Source of the DNA: Sulfurimonas sp.
GTDB taxonomy: Bacteria; Campylobacterota; Campylobacteria; Campylobacterales; Sulfurimonadaceae
Direction: 5' to 3'
Assembly: GCF_023229025.1 (NCBI RefSeq)
Contig: NZ_JALOAA010000011.1
Coordinates: 1 to 58,540 of the forward strand
DNA length: 58,540 bases
Under the pieces are notes generated by a model. The model did no database searches. It was not told the origin of the DNA and saw only the letters and a list, made by a program, of their open reading frames with translations. Made by a program: the position numbers and the translations under genes. Below, one piece after another: positions 8,409-17,754 of the stretch (its first letter is position 1; every line of letters starts with the position of its first letter).

Positions 8409-9317
8409 TTGAAAAAAATTGCTATCCTCGGTCTTGGTGCAATGGGAAAAAACCACTACAACACCCTTAAAAACATAAGCGGTGTTGAGATAGTCGGGCT
8501 ATGTGACGTTGTAAAAAACTCCGAATTTAAAGAGCCGTTTTTTACAGATTTACATACTATGCTAGATAACGTAGAGCCGGATGCGGTTATAATCGTAACA
8601 CCTACATTTCTTCACAAAGATGCAGCTCTAGAGTGTGCCGAGCGCAAGATTGATATTTTTATAGAAAAACCTGCTGCTTCAAGCGTTGAAGATGCAAAAG
8701 AGATTCTAAGAGCAGTAGAAAAAAACTCCATAAAAAGTTGTGTCGGACATATTGAGAGATACAATCCGGTTGTAAAAGCTCTTATAAACGAAATTGCAAA
8801 ACATGAGATACTCTCTATCTCAATTACAAGAAGCGGCTCTTTTCCAGAGCGCATAGCAGATGTGGGGATATTAACCGACCTCTCAGTTCATGATAGTGAT
8901 TTGATACGCTTTATAACCAAAAAAGATATTATAAACAGCGCGGTGTTCAAATCTCAAAAGATTCATAAAACTCATGAGGACAACGCTATTTTAGCCTTTG
9001 AACTTGAGGGATCAATCATAGGCGATATATCTACGAACTGGTTAACTCCCTATAGAAAAAGAACTATCAGCGTTGCATGTAGAGTAGATGAACAGAGCAA
9101 AATAAAATATTTTGAAGCCGATTTAATTTCTCAAACACTTACCGAGAGAATCAACATAAATCCAAACTCATTTATAACAAAAAACTGCTTTGTTAAGAGA
9201 AGTAATGCACTGCATGATGAGCTTGAAGCATTTATAAACTACTTGCAAACAGGCGATAGCGGCTCATTGGCAACTGTGCAAGATAGTATAATTACTCTAG
9301 AAATTGCGAACAAATGA
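8409..9317 (+). CDS. gnnA: GnnA-like NAD-dependent UDP-sugar 3-dehydrogenase (Gfo/Idh/MocA family)
   Basis: A 302-residue oxidoreductase with an N-terminal Rossmann fold (GLGAMG at residues 8-13) and the family EKP motif in IFIEKPAASS. VGHIERYNPVV and DLSVHDSDLIRFI lie in the substrate half. In the proposed GnnA role it oxidises C3 of UDP-GlcNAc, giving the ketone used by the preceding aminotransferase. The start is TTG, with AAAGG 7 bases upstream and 3 bases after the aminotransferase stop. Its own stop overlaps the next start. The assignment rests on family plus position between lpxB and an lpxA-like gene; WlbA-type chemistry on UDP-GlcNAcA cannot be excluded. Confidence 0.75.
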   Translation: MKKIAILGLGAMGKNHYNTLKNISGVEIVGLCDVVKNSEFKEPFFTDLHTMLDNVEPDAVIIVTPTFLHKDAALECAERKIDIFIEKPAASSVEDAKEILRAVEKNSIKSCVGHIERYNPVVKALINEIAKHEILSISITRSGSFPERIADVGILTDLSVHDSDLIRFITKKDIINSAVFKSQKIHKTHEDNAILAFELEGSIIGDISTNWLTPYRKRTISVACRVDEQSKIKYFEADLISQTLTERININPNSFITKNCFVKRSNALHDELEAFINYLQTGDSGSLATVQDSIITLEIANK

Positions 9318-10081
9318 TGTCAGATAAAAGAGTAAATATCCATAAATCAACCATTATAGAAGATGGCGCAAAGATAGCTTCTGATGTTATTATAGGTCCA
9401 TTCTGTTTTATCGGTAAAGATGTGGAGTTAAAATCAGGTTGCACCGTAGAGTCTAACGTCATATTAAAAGGCAGAGTAGTCGTTGAGTCTAATGTAAAAA
9501 TATTTAGCTTTGCCGTTATAGGCAGCGAGTCTTCAGAGATACATATAGGCGAGAAGACACACATAAGAGAGTTTGTTCAAATTGGTGCGCAAGAGAGTCT
9601 TGATGCTAAAAATAAAAAGATAGTTATAGGTGCTAACAATTTTCTCATGGGGTATGTTCAAATCCTTAGCGGCGTAGAGCTTGATGATTTTTGTATCGTA
9701 ACAAACGCCGTTAGACTTTACGAAAATGTAAAGTGTGAAGAGAGAGTCATTATTGGCGGTCTTAGCACTATTGAAGCAAACAATAAGATAGGTACAGGAG
9801 TTATGGTAGGAGGAGCATCGGTTGTAGCTTCAGATATTCCTCCTTTTATGCTTGTAGAGGGAAACAAAGCTACTATAAAAGGACTCAACGTCATCGGTCT
9901 TAGAAGAAGGTTAGAGAAAAAAGGCGATATTGAGGAGATAAAGAGTGTCTTTAAAAGAATCCTCGGTGACGGTGCTGATAAAATCTTAGCTCAAGAGATA
10001 GCAGATACAAACCCAAATGAGTTTATAAAGAAATTAGCATCGTTTGTCGCTTCTAGTAATATAAAGCAAAAAGTTCGCTAG
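9314..10081 (+). CDS. LpxA-like acyltransferase homologue lacking active-site histidines
   Basis: A 255-residue left-handed beta-helix protein matching LpxA (UDP-GlcNAc acyltransferase) end to end. It has hexapeptide repeats (VIIGPFCFIG), IGEKTHIREFVQIG, VGGASVVASDIPPFM, the EGNKATIKGLNVIGLRRR link and a helical C-terminus. However, the E. coli residues His122, His125 (catalytic base), His144 and His160 align with Gln116, Ser119, Asn138 and Glu154. I checked the codons. It may acylate or acetylate the amino group made by the upstream GnnB-like enzyme, where a general base is less needed, or be non-catalytic. A second, canonical LpxA may exist elsewhere. ATGATG start overlaps the previous stop. 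Confidence 0.8.
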   Translation: MMSDKRVNIHKSTIIEDGAKIASDVIIGPFCFIGKDVELKSGCTVESNVILKGRVVVESNVKIFSFAVIGSESSEIHIGEKTHIREFVQIGAQESLDAKNKKIVIGANNFLMGYVQILSGVELDDFCIVTNAVRLYENVKCEERVIIGGLSTIEANNKIGTGVMVGGASVVASDIPPFMLVEGNKATIKGLNVIGLRRRLEKKGDIEEIKSVFKRILGDGADKILAQEIADTNPNEFIKKLASFVASSNIKQKVR

Positions 10082-10086
10082 AGAGA

Positions 10087-11874
10087 CTAAATCTCCCTAA
10101 GATGCTCTAAGAACTCTTTAGGTCCTATAAAGCCTACGATAGTTTTTGAGTTTATAACATTTGACTCTTTATCAATAAATATTAAAACCGGCGGACCGAA
10201 TACTCCATACTTTTTACTTAGCTCTTTTTGCTCTTTAGAGTTTTGTGTAATATCTGCCGCTATGAGTACAAATTCACCGAGTTTTGCTTTTACGGCTTCA
10301 TCTGAAAATGTATTTTTATCAAGCTCTTTACAAACAACGCACCACTCAGCCGTAAAGTCAATCATAACTTTTTTGCCTCTGTTTGCCTCTAAAATTTTAT
10401 CAAGCTCCTCTATTGATGTTACCTTTTCAAATTTTAGATGTGAAGAGTTTGTGCTATTTAATACTGTAGATGAGACTGATGGTTTTAAAAATTCCAACGG
10501 CTTTGTCATGCTGTTTGAACCACCTAGAACTCCTATAAAAAGTGCTACCGAGTATATAAATATAACTATTGCGCTACTTTTTCTAAAAGTCTGCGCATCC
10601 TTCTCAAACGCACCGAAATATACGGCAAAACCTATACCTAAGATAGAGTATAGAAGCATTATGATGTAGTTATCTAAAACTCTCTCTAGCATCCAGATAG
10701 CCAGACCAAGCATCATTACACCAAATATTGCGCTTATCATAGTCATCCATGCGCCAGGTTTAGGCATGAACTTACCTGCACTTACACCTACTAGTATTAG
10801 CGGAAGCCCCATTCCAATACTCATGGCAAAAAGAGCTGCACCGCCTAAAATTGCATCTCCGGTCTGACCTATATACACCAGAGCACCCGCAAGAGGAGCC
10901 GCAACACAAGGTCCAACAATGAGAGCTGATAAAAATCCCATTACTGCAACACCAACATAGCCACTTCTACTTTTATCGTTACTTGAGCTTATCCTCGATA
11001 CAAAGGAATCAGGAAGCTTTAGCTCATAAAATCCAAACATGCTAAGTGCAAGTGCAACAAAAATTGCAGAGAATGTGTATATTGCCCATGGTGCTTGAAG
11101 CGCCGCTTGTAGGTTTGATCCAAAGAGTCCTGCTAAAACTCCGGCTATTGTATATGCAACTGCCATAGCAAGAACATATACTAGAGATAGCATAAATGCT
11201 CTCTTTGTCGTTATCCCCTCGCCTTGAGAAATTATAATTCCTGAGATAATAGGAATCATAGGAAATGTACATGGAGTTAGTGCAAGAAGAAGTCCAAAGC
11301 CTAAAAAAGTAAGGATAACAAGCGCAAAATTACCCTTCTTTATTGCATCGGCAACTTTATCACTCTCTGAGAGTTCCGTTGTAGCTTCTGTCTGTGCTTT
11401 ACTTTTTTGACTTGAGTCACTACTTGCTTTTGCCGAAGACTCTTTGCCAACGTATATTTTTGAACTATCAACATCAAGGATAAATGATTTTGCATATGGC
11501 TCATAACAGAGTCCCTGCTCCGAGCATCCTTGATATGTAATCTCAAACTCGATAGAAACGATACCGCTAACTTGAGGCTCTTTTTGCAGGTCTACTATAA
11601 AAGTAGGTGATGTAACATAAGATATATCTCCATGGTGATCTACACTTTTTGGGTAGATTATATCTTTGATAGATATGCCCTTATCGCCTTTTACACTTAA
11701 CTTAACTGACTCTTCATAGATATATATATCCTTAGCTATCTCAATAGTAGCCTCTATCTGCATCTTCTCATTTAGTTTTGCAGAGGGCTTAAATGCATCA
11801 TCAGGCATTAAAAATTTTGGTTGTGCGCCAAATAGTAAAATTGATGAGAAGAGAAGTAAAAGAAGTTTTTTCAT
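10087..11874 (-). CDS. dsbD: Thiol:disulfide interchange protein DsbD
   Basis: A 595-residue inner-membrane protein that carries electrons from cytoplasmic thioredoxin to periplasmic thiol proteins. All three modules are present. A signal peptide leads a periplasmic alpha domain with the redox pair Cys117/Cys123 (YQGCSEQGLCYEPY). A central eight-helix region carries the membrane cysteines in LTPCTFPMIP and VGPCVAAPLAG. A C-terminal thioredoxin-like domain has WCVVC in FTAEWCVVCKELD. It could supply the DsbC-like protein at 48256 and cytochrome c maturation, since two c-type cytochromes are in this window. An extended -10 box lies upstream at 11910-11918. It converges with the LpxA-like gene, 5 bases apart. 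Confidence 0.95.
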   Translation of the reverse strand: MKKLLLLLFSSILLFGAQPKFLMPDDAFKPSAKLNEKMQIEATIEIAKDIYIYEESVKLSVKGDKGISIKDIIYPKSVDHHGDISYVTSPTFIVDLQKEPQVSGIVSIEFEITYQGCSEQGLCYEPYAKSFILDVDSSKIYVGKESSAKASSDSSQKSKAQTEATTELSESDKVADAIKKGNFALVILTFLGFGLLLALTPCTFPMIPIISGIIISQGEGITTKRAFMLSLVYVLAMAVAYTIAGVLAGLFGSNLQAALQAPWAIYTFSAIFVALALSMFGFYELKLPDSFVSRISSSNDKSRSGYVGVAVMGFLSALIVGPCVAAPLAGALVYIGQTGDAILGGAALFAMSIGMGLPLILVGVSAGKFMPKPGAWMTMISAIFGVMMLGLAIWMLERVLDNYIIMLLYSILGIGFAVYFGAFEKDAQTFRKSSAIVIFIYSVALFIGVLGGSNSMTKPLEFLKPSVSSTVLNSTNSSHLKFEKVTSIEELDKILEANRGKKVMIDFTAEWCVVCKELDKNTFSDEAVKAKLGEFVLIAADITQNSKEQKELSKKYGVFGPPVLIFIDKESNVINSKTIVGFIGPKEFLEHLREI

Positions 11875-11909
11875 AATAGTTTTTCCTGATTTTATAATGA
11901 ACGTGACGA

Positions 11910-11918
11910 ATTATAACA
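11910..11918 (-). promoter_or_regulatory. Extended -10 promoter of dsbD
   Basis: On the minus strand the sequence reads TGTTATAAT, the same nonamer as before tgt and the RND operon. It is about 36 bases before the dsbD ATG, leaving room for a short leader with an AGGAAA ribosome site. Confidence 0.55.
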
Positions 11919-11945
11919 AATTAAAGAATAACACCTTCTATATAT

Positions 11946-14249
11946 CTACTTTTCAATCCCGTTTTTTAACATCTCTTCCATCTCCTGGCTAGAAACTGCC
12001 ATAGAGTAGTAGTAACCCTGAATATTAATACATCCATTTTTAACTAAAAACTCTTTTTGCTCTTTAGTCTCAACGCCCTCTGCTATAACATCAAGCTTAA
12101 GACTGTATGCAAGCGCTATAATCGCTCTTGCTATACTAATATCCTCTTCATCGCTAGGAAGTCCATCTATAAACGATTTATCTATCTTAAGCTTATCAAT
12201 AGGCAGGCGCTTTAAATATGAGAGCGATGAGTAACCTGTTCCAAAATCATCAACTGCAAGCTCAATCCCTGTTTGGCTTATTCTGTTTAAAACATCTATA
12301 GCACCTTGCGGATTTTTCATAATCTCGCCCTCAGTAATCTCTAATCTTATCCACTCAGGTCTGCAGTTGCTCTCTTTTATAAGTAGGCTTAGCTTTTCTA
12401 AACACCCATCTTGATTTAACTGTTTCATAGAGAGATTTAAAGCTAAAACTCCCGGTTCAAGCCCCATTTTGTACCACTTTGCTATCTGCGTCATAGCACT
12501 CTTCATAACTAGATGGTCAATAGCTAAAATAAGCCCTGTCTCTTGTGCAAGAGGAATAAACTTATCTGGAAAAACCATACCTGCGCTTGGATGCTGCCAT
12601 CTAACTAATGCTTCCATTCCTACTATTTTGCCTGTTATACCATCCACCTGAGGTTGATAATAGACAACAAACTCTTTATTATCTAGCGCTTTTCTGATGC
12701 TTGCTTCCATCACAACACGTTCAAATGCGAGTTCAGTCATATCACTTGAGTAGTACTGAAAATTATTTCTTCCCTCTTGTTTAGCTCTAAACATTGCAGC
12801 ATCTGCATTTTTTAGCAAGTTGTCCGCTTCTTTACCATCATTTGGAAATATGCTGATTCCTATACTTGAAGTTACATATAGAGTGTGCCCTTCTATATTA
12901 ATTGACTTAGAGAGCGATGAAATTATTTTTTGAGCAAGAATGGAAGCGTCCTCTCCTTTTTTCAAATCTTGAACCAAAATTGTAAACTCATCCCCTCCCA
13001 AGCGGGAGATAGAGTCCTCTTTACGCATAACATTTTTTAATCTTTCTGAGATAATTTTAAGAACTTTATCTCCTATATCATGACCTAGTGAATCATTTAT
13101 CTGTTTAAATCTATCTAAGTCAATAAACAGCAGTGCTAGTGACTTGTCCTGACGTTTTGCTTTCTCTATTGCCTGTTGCAGCCTATCATTAAACAAAACT
13201 CTATTTGGAAGTCCCGTTAAAGAGTCAAAATGAGTTCTATAGTTAAGGATATCCTTTTGTACCATAATCTCTGCAGCATACTCTCTGACAAGCTTGTACA
13301 TAAGGAGTGTTATTACCAATATCAAAAGCAGTGTAGTAAATATAGATATCCATCTTACAAAAACTATAGTCTCCATATAGTAATTCATCTTATCCATAAA
13401 TACAAAATAGCCTATTTTGCTATTTTTATAATCTTGCAGAGTGTATCCACGATACAGAAGGTAGCTGTTGCTATTTTTATCTACAATATAACTATTTTTT
13501 TCTATAATATTCTTATCAACTATATCAACAATAGATACATCTTCTTTGCCTTGTGGATTATACTTTATAATTGAGTACTCGTTTGTAAACTCACTTAAGT
13601 AGCTAGAAGCATTCTCATCATACATATATATAGGAGCTACAACCTTTTTTGAGACTAAGAGTGCCGGCGTATTTATATTTAATATAGAGAGCCTAGATAT
13701 TAGATACTTAATATCTATACCAAACTCAAATGCACCAATATGCTCATCCCCGTTAAAGACGGGAAACATTACTCTATAGTAGAGTCCGTACTTGCCCGCC
13801 TCCATCCCATATTGAGGTTTTTTCGACTCATTTGTTTTAGCTACCATTTTACGAAATGTTCCAAGAGTACCTCCAAACTCTTGAGGCTTGTTAAGTCTTA
13901 AAAACGCATGTGTATCTGCGGTGTAAAAATTCATAATATTAAGATATTTATTACTCTTCTTAAGAGCCTCATATATAGGCAGGGTCTCTTTATATAGCTC
14001 CTCACGATTGCCTTTTGCAAATGCTTCTACTATTTTTTGCTCTAGTAGCAACTCCTCTGCATGCTTGCTATACTCTTGCTTGAGTTCATTAAAAATATTT
14101 CCTACAACAAAGTTAGTATCACACTCTTTTTTCTCAATTGTCATATTTAAAACTGTGGCATATTGATAGTGGTATAGGTAGTTATAAATTAGTGAGCTTA
14201 TTATCTGAATTAATAAAATGCCGACTACAATTTTTTTACTAAACTTCAT
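11946..14249 (-). CDS. Membrane GGDEF-EAL cyclic-di-GMP protein with dCache sensor
   Basis: A 767-residue bifunctional cyclic-di-GMP protein. Residues 7-25 and about 295-317 look like membrane helices around a periplasmic sensor of dCache_3 type (FYTADTHAFLRLNKP, GGTLGTFRKMV, YYRVMFPVFNG). The GGDEF domain (about 340-500) keeps GGDEF at 418-422, so cyclase activity is possible, and an RxxD inhibitory site (409-412) five residues before it. The EAL domain (about 510-755) keeps EAL at 546-548, ALNLS, LEITE, VDDFGTGYSS, KIDKSF and IAEGVE, so phosphodiesterase activity is expected. Which activity dominates cannot be told from sequence. The sensor resembles that of the hybrid kinase at 3655. Confidence 0.93.
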   Translation of the reverse strand: MKFSKKIVVGILLIQIISSLIYNYLYHYQYATVLNMTIEKKECDTNFVVGNIFNELKQEYSKHAEELLLEQKIVEAFAKGNREELYKETLPIYEALKKSNKYLNIMNFYTADTHAFLRLNKPQEFGGTLGTFRKMVAKTNESKKPQYGMEAGKYGLYYRVMFPVFNGDEHIGAFEFGIDIKYLISRLSILNINTPALLVSKKVVAPIYMYDENASSYLSEFTNEYSIIKYNPQGKEDVSIVDIVDKNIIEKNSYIVDKNSNSYLLYRGYTLQDYKNSKIGYFVFMDKMNYYMETIVFVRWISIFTTLLLILVITLLMYKLVREYAAEIMVQKDILNYRTHFDSLTGLPNRVLFNDRLQQAIEKAKRQDKSLALLFIDLDRFKQINDSLGHDIGDKVLKIISERLKNVMRKEDSISRLGGDEFTILVQDLKKGEDASILAQKIISSLSKSINIEGHTLYVTSSIGISIFPNDGKEADNLLKNADAAMFRAKQEGRNNFQYYSSDMTELAFERVVMEASIRKALDNKEFVVYYQPQVDGITGKIVGMEALVRWQHPSAGMVFPDKFIPLAQETGLILAIDHLVMKSAMTQIAKWYKMGLEPGVLALNLSMKQLNQDGCLEKLSLLIKESNCRPEWIRLEITEGEIMKNPQGAIDVLNRISQTGIELAVDDFGTGYSSLSYLKRLPIDKLKIDKSFIDGLPSDEEDISIARAIIALAYSLKLDVIAEGVETKEQKEFLVKNGCINIQGYYYSMAVSSQEMEEMLKNGIEK

Positions 14250-14349
14250 ACTGCTTCTTGCTGTAAATTTTATTTATAAACAATTAAGTATTCTGATTAA
14301 TTCGTAGATTTAGATTGCGAGTCAAGTTCACAATTACTATACTTCTGTC

Positions 14350-14370
14350 ATCCTAAGCTTGACTCAGGAT
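14350..14370. repeat. Imperfect palindrome (REP-like)
   Basis: ATCCTAAG and CTCAGGAT face each other across a 5-base loop (7 of 8 pairs, one A-C mismatch that becomes a G-U wobble on the other strand). It lies in the largest gene-free stretch (14250-14531) and resembles short palindromes of the TCATCCTGAG...CTCAGGAT kind that recur in some bacterial genomes. I see one copy here, so repeat status is not shown. Confidence 0.3.
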
Positions 14371-14520
14371 CTAGCACAAAATTTATTCAGAGACTTAAAT
14401 TATAATTAGAAATATTGATAGTTTCCTTAAAGTAGCTATTTTGCGGGTGTTTGTAGGTTTGTTTATAATAGATGACATAATAAAACAGTTATCTGTTTGT
14501 AATCTTATTAGTAAATATAG

Positions 14521-14526
14521 TACAAT
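14521..14526 (+). promoter_or_regulatory. -10 box of the antiporter gene, leaderless spacing
   Basis: TACAAT ends 5 bases before the ATG at 14532, and no ribosome-binding sequence is present. Transcription would start at or beside the start codon. The same layout occurs at 20939, 25569 and 53768. Confidence 0.45.
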
Positions 14527-14531
14527 CTGAA

Positions 14532-15731
14532 ATGGACGCACATAACTTTTTTTTAACACTTTTTCTAATCTTAATAGTAGCAAGGATTTTAGGGGAACTC
14601 TTTGCTAGATTTGGCATACCGTCTGTTTTAGGGGAGCTAACTGCAGGAGTACTGCTTGGTTCTTCAGTTTTTGGTATAGTAGAGCCAAATGAGATACTCA
14701 AAATACTCGCAGAAATCGGGATAATTTTACTTCTATTTGAAGTTGGTATAGAGACAGACTTCTCACGTCTAAAAGATGCAGGAAGCAAATCTTTGATTGT
14801 AGCACTTCTTGGTGCTGTTTTGCCCTTTGCTTTTGGAATTTTTACATCTAATTATATTTTTGGGCTTGCCTTTGATATCTCATTATTTATAGCCGGAACA
14901 CTAACCGCAACAAGCATAGGTATAACCCTTAGAGTCTTAAGAGATATCCATATGGAAAATACTAACATAGCTCAAATAGTTATAGGCGCGGCGGTTATAG
15001 ATGACATCATAGGAATTATACTTTTAGTTTTTATCTATGACTTCTCTATCTCACATGAAGTAAATTTTAATCACACTCTCTCTGTGGCTGGCATGGTACT
15101 TGCATTTTTAATACTTGCCCCGATATTTGCAAAGATAATTTCATACATGATACATAAGTTTCACGGCAGAGACTTAGTTCCCGGATATATACCTACTATT
15201 ATTATTTCACTAATTCTTCTTTTCTCATATCTCTCACATATAGTCGGTGCACCGGCAATTTTAGGCTCTTTTGCGGCAGGAATTGCACTCTCTAGAAGAT
15301 TTTTTCTCCCTTTTGGAGCTTTTTTAAACACCAATGAGTTGCTTTTAAAAGAGGTACAATCAAGCATGACCCCTATAATTCAAATATTTACACCTATATT
15401 TTTTGTCATGGTCGGGCTCTCTATGGATTTATCTATCATAGACTTTTCATCATCCTCTTTTTGGATAATGGGTATCTCTTTTATTTTAATAGCCTTTTTT
15501 AGCAAGTTTGTGGGTGCTTTTTTCATTATTCAAAAATGTGTAAAAAATAAAATTCTTATAGGAATTTCAATGGTCCCAAGAGGAGAAGTGGGTCTAATAT
15601 TTGCCGAGATGGGCAGAGTAAACGGCATATTGCCTAACGATATATACGCCATGCTGATTTTTGTTATCATCATCACAACAGTCGTACCGCCGTTTTTACT
15701 TAAGAGATATTTTAAAGGAGAGTGTACTTAA
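14532..15731 (+). CDS. CPA2-family cation:proton antiporter (Kef/NapA-like)
   Basis: A 399-residue, very hydrophobic inner-membrane protein with about 12 predicted helices. The opening helix pair with LGELFARFGIPSVLGELTAGVLLG, LLFEVGIETD and the paired-acid region VIGAAVIDDIIGIILL are typical of the CPA2 exchangers. GLIFAEMGR lies near the C-terminus. There is no C-terminal TrkA-N/KTN nucleotide-binding domain, so it lacks the glutathione/NAD gating of full-length KefB/C. It probably exchanges Na+ or K+ for protons; the ion cannot be read from sequence. It is monocistronic, with a -10 box so close that the transcript may be leaderless. Confidence 0.88.
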   Translation: MDAHNFFLTLFLILIVARILGELFARFGIPSVLGELTAGVLLGSSVFGIVEPNEILKILAEIGIILLLFEVGIETDFSRLKDAGSKSLIVALLGAVLPFAFGIFTSNYIFGLAFDISLFIAGTLTATSIGITLRVLRDIHMENTNIAQIVIGAAVIDDIIGIILLVFIYDFSISHEVNFNHTLSVAGMVLAFLILAPIFAKIISYMIHKFHGRDLVPGYIPTIIISLILLFSYLSHIVGAPAILGSFAAGIALSRRFFLPFGAFLNTNELLLKEVQSSMTPIIQIFTPIFFVMVGLSMDLSIIDFSSSSFWIMGISFILIAFFSKFVGAFFIIQKCVKNKILIGISMVPRGEVGLIFAEMGRVNGILPNDIYAMLIFVIIITTVVPPFLLKRYFKGECT

Positions 15732-15809
15732 AATTGTCAAACTCTTTTTTTAAGCACAATATTAGCAACATTTCTCTACTCTACAAAAAATTTATATAAA
15801 GAATTAAAC

Positions 15810-17744
15810 ATGTCAAATAGATTAAAATTAGAAGATTCACCATACTTGCAACAGCATAAAGACAACCCTGTGGATTGGTATCCTTGGTGTGATGAGGCAT
15901 TTTTAAAAGCCAAAGAGGAGAATAAGGCAATCTTTATCTCCATCGGTTACAGCTCATGTCACTGGTGCCATGTTATGGAGGAGAAGGTTTTTGAAAATCA
16001 AGAGTGCGCAGATATTTTAAATAAGAGTTTTGTCTGCATAAAGGTTGACCGTGAAGAGCGCCCCGACATTGACAAACACTATCAGGAAGTATATATGATG
16101 TTAAATCGCCGCGCAGGGGGATGGCCTACTTCCATATTTTGTACTCCGGAGAATAAACCTTTTTTTGCAGGCACATATATACCGCCTGAATCAAGAGAGG
16201 GAAACATTGAGGGGATGGGATTTATTGAGCTTACGAAACTCATAGCAGAGAAGATTTCACAAAAAGATGAGCAACTTCTTAAAAATGCCGATGAAATTGA
16301 GACTTTTTTAAACCATAAAGAGCATCCAAAAGAGGCAACGGTACTAAAAGAGGATTTTGTTAAAAACTTTATGCTTCAGGTAAAAAACAACTACGATACC
16401 CATTATGGCGGATTTTCAGTCGCTCCGAAATTCCCGCATGCAAGCACGCTTGGAACACTTTTAGTTATTGATAGATTATATGATGACAAATCGGCAAAAG
16501 CTATGGTTATAAACACGCTTGAGAGTATGAAAAAAGGCGGAATGTATGACTTAGTTGATGGCGGTTTTTGCCGCTACAGCGTTGATGAGAAGTGGTTAGT
16601 TCCGCACTTTGAGAAGATGCTCTACGACAACGCCCTACTCTGTGAAGTATATACAAATGCCTACCTAAGTTACGCAGATGAGAGCTATCTAAAGGTAGCA
16701 AAAGAGATTGCAGATTTTTGGCATAACCATATGAGCGAAGATAACCTATTTTACAGTGCCAGCGATGCCGATAGCGAAGGCGAAGAGGGAACATACTTTG
16801 TCTTTGGCTATGAGGAAGTGCATAAGCTTTTATCAAGTAACGGCTACAAAAATGTTGATGAAATTCTAGAGATGCTAAGCATTAGCAAAGATGGTAATTT
16901 TGAGGGCAAAAATATTCTTAGATTTAAAGATGAAACTGTACCAAAAGAGTTTGAGGGTATAAAATCTTTACTAAGAGGCTTAAGAGCAAAGAGGAAGTAC
17001 CCTTTTATAGATAAAAAAATCCAAACTTCTTGGTCTGGCATGATGATAAAGGCTCTGTTTAATCTAGGTAAAATTGATGACACCTACAAACAAAAAGCGG
17101 TAAAAAGCCTTGATGCGCTAATGGAAGTTATGTATATAGATGGCAAACTATATCACACCACTCTTATTCATAAAATTCCAAAAGTTGAAGCCTTCTTAGA
17201 GGATTACGCATTTTTGGCTCAGGCACTCATTGAAGCATTTAATGCAACTCAAGATGAACTTTATCTCCTTCGTGCACAACACTTTGCTAATCTGGCACTA
17301 GAGAACTTTTATGACAAGGGGACATGGAAGTTTAGTATAGGGGAGTTTGAGACAAAAGCGGAAGTCTCAGATAACACATATACAAGCGCAGTAGGTATTA
17401 TGGTTGATGTTTTACTCTCGTTAAACTCTCTGCTTGAAGATGACAAATATAGCCACTTTGCCTTTAAAACGATGGAGTACAACTCTTACGAGCTAGGAAG
17501 ACGCCCCGTGATATATCCATATATATTGCGTCAAATACTAAGGTATTTAAAAGGCGATATAGTTATAAAGTCTGAGCAGAAAAAATTGCAATCAAACTCT
17601 TTGGCGCTTGCACAGCTTGGGTATCCCTTTATCCAGCTAAAGGCTTCCGAAGATAAAAACTATATGGTTTGTGGAGATAAAAGTTGCTTTGCAAACACAG
17701 ATAATATTAACGATATCAATGATATAATCAAGAAAAGTTTTTGA
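15810..17744 (+). CDS. DUF255 thioredoxin-domain protein (YyaL/SPATA20 family)
   Basis: A 644-residue protein. Residues about 5-165 form the DUF255 thioredoxin-like domain with a CHWC pair in SIGYSSCHWCHVMEEKVF, and FVCIKVDREERPDIDKHY follows. The remainder is an (alpha/alpha)6-barrel-like region similar to glycosidases and N-acylglucosamine epimerases (GMYDLVDGGFCRYSVDEKWLVPHFEKMLYDN is diagnostic). Length is normal for the family. No signal peptide is present, so it should be cytoplasmic. The biochemical role is unknown in bacteria. It precedes a tiny lipoprotein gene and pdxJ, but nothing links it to them functionally. Confidence 0.93.
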   Translation: MSNRLKLEDSPYLQQHKDNPVDWYPWCDEAFLKAKEENKAIFISIGYSSCHWCHVMEEKVFENQECADILNKSFVCIKVDREERPDIDKHYQEVYMMLNRRAGGWPTSIFCTPENKPFFAGTYIPPESREGNIEGMGFIELTKLIAEKISQKDEQLLKNADEIETFLNHKEHPKEATVLKEDFVKNFMLQVKNNYDTHYGGFSVAPKFPHASTLGTLLVIDRLYDDKSAKAMVINTLESMKKGGMYDLVDGGFCRYSVDEKWLVPHFEKMLYDNALLCEVYTNAYLSYADESYLKVAKEIADFWHNHMSEDNLFYSASDADSEGEEGTYFVFGYEEVHKLLSSNGYKNVDEILEMLSISKDGNFEGKNILRFKDETVPKEFEGIKSLLRGLRAKRKYPFIDKKIQTSWSGMMIKALFNLGKIDDTYKQKAVKSLDALMEVMYIDGKLYHTTLIHKIPKVEAFLEDYAFLAQALIEAFNATQDELYLLRAQHFANLALENFYDKGTWKFSIGEFETKAEVSDNTYTSAVGIMVDVLLSLNSLLEDDKYSHFAFKTMEYNSYELGRRPVIYPYILRQILRYLKGDIVIKSEQKKLQSNSLALAQLGYPFIQLKASEDKNYMVCGDKSCFANTDNINDINDIIKKSF

Positions 17745-17754
17745 AGGATTTGTT

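Noticed and set aside
10262..10669. Plus-strand open frame of 135 codons
   Set aside because: Opposite strand of dsbD; composition is serine/leucine-rich mirror coding with no ribosome site.
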